Of a stretch of DNA of 15,449 bases, positions 15,361 through 15,449 are shown piece by piece. This DNA comes from an uncultured Arsenicibacter sp. (GTDB taxonomy: Bacteria; Bacteroidota; Bacteroidia; Cytophagales; Spirosomataceae), in contig NZ_CAMFHL010000175.1 of the NCBI RefSeq assembly GCF_945952095.1, forward strand, positions 1-15,449. Reading direction: 5' to 3'. Position 1 is the first letter of the stretch, and the number at the start of each line of letters is the position of its first letter. The notes beneath the pieces were generated by a model. It worked only from the letters and a program-made list of their open reading frames with translations. It was not told the origin of the DNA and searched no databases. The translations under genes and the position numbers were made by a program.

Positions 15361-15449
15361 AAGGCCGTAAAAAGATTTCCGGATAGCCTTAAGTTATAGT
15401 GCGCCCCCTTTTTAGGACCACTTGTTAAATTGGATAACGGGCTTAATTT

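Overview
The window looks like the chromosome of a Bacteroidota member, probably a Cytophagales bacterium of the Spirosoma/Fibrella type. The support is a TonB-dependent receptor with an N-terminal carboxypeptidase-regulatory-like domain, a TPR/transmembrane/LuxR-HTH regulator, a Wzi-family outer-membrane protein, several lipoproteins with Bacteroidota-style lipoboxes, weak or absent Shine-Dalgarno sequences, and a TAnnTTTG-type -7 element before one gene. The genus is inferred from protein style only.

Bases 1-2097 encode a large fusion of a trypsin-like serine protease and a DRGH-type DNA/RNA non-specific endonuclease; its frame is open to the window edge. From about 2100 to 3900 the DNA becomes AT-rich and gene-poor. 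It holds a decayed, internally deleted copy of the downstream GCS2-type ligase gene (2203-2520), one small orphan ORF (2699-3019), a three-arm set of mutually exclusive hairpins (3129-3197), four copies of the 9-mer TGCCACAAA in both orientations (3108-3683), and the 3' end of a tRNA gene without the rest of the tRNA, followed by a strong terminator (3622-3677). Together these look like the attachment-site scar or boundary of a tyrosine-recombinase element.

From 3938 to 6812 come the intact GCS2-family carboxylate-amine ligase and a membrane TPR/LuxR-type regulator whose first codons overlap a terminator-like hairpin.

The stretch 7071-13694 is a coherent phytate/organic-phosphate acquisition locus. 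It contains a TonB-dependent receptor, a beta-helix surface lipoprotein 31 bases downstream, a strong intrinsic terminator, a beta-propeller phytase lipoprotein, a shared bidirectional terminator, and a convergent 'esterase-like activity of phytase' lipoprotein. The likely division of labour is hydrolysis of organic phosphate outside or at the cell surface by the two propeller-type proteins, with uptake of a product or metal complex by the receptor. The window ends with a divergently transcribed Wzi-family protein (13846-15360).

The most unusual parts are the protease-nuclease fusion beside a recombination scar, which looks like a defence or conflict effector, and the two-family phytase locus with a terminator placed directly before the phytase start codon.
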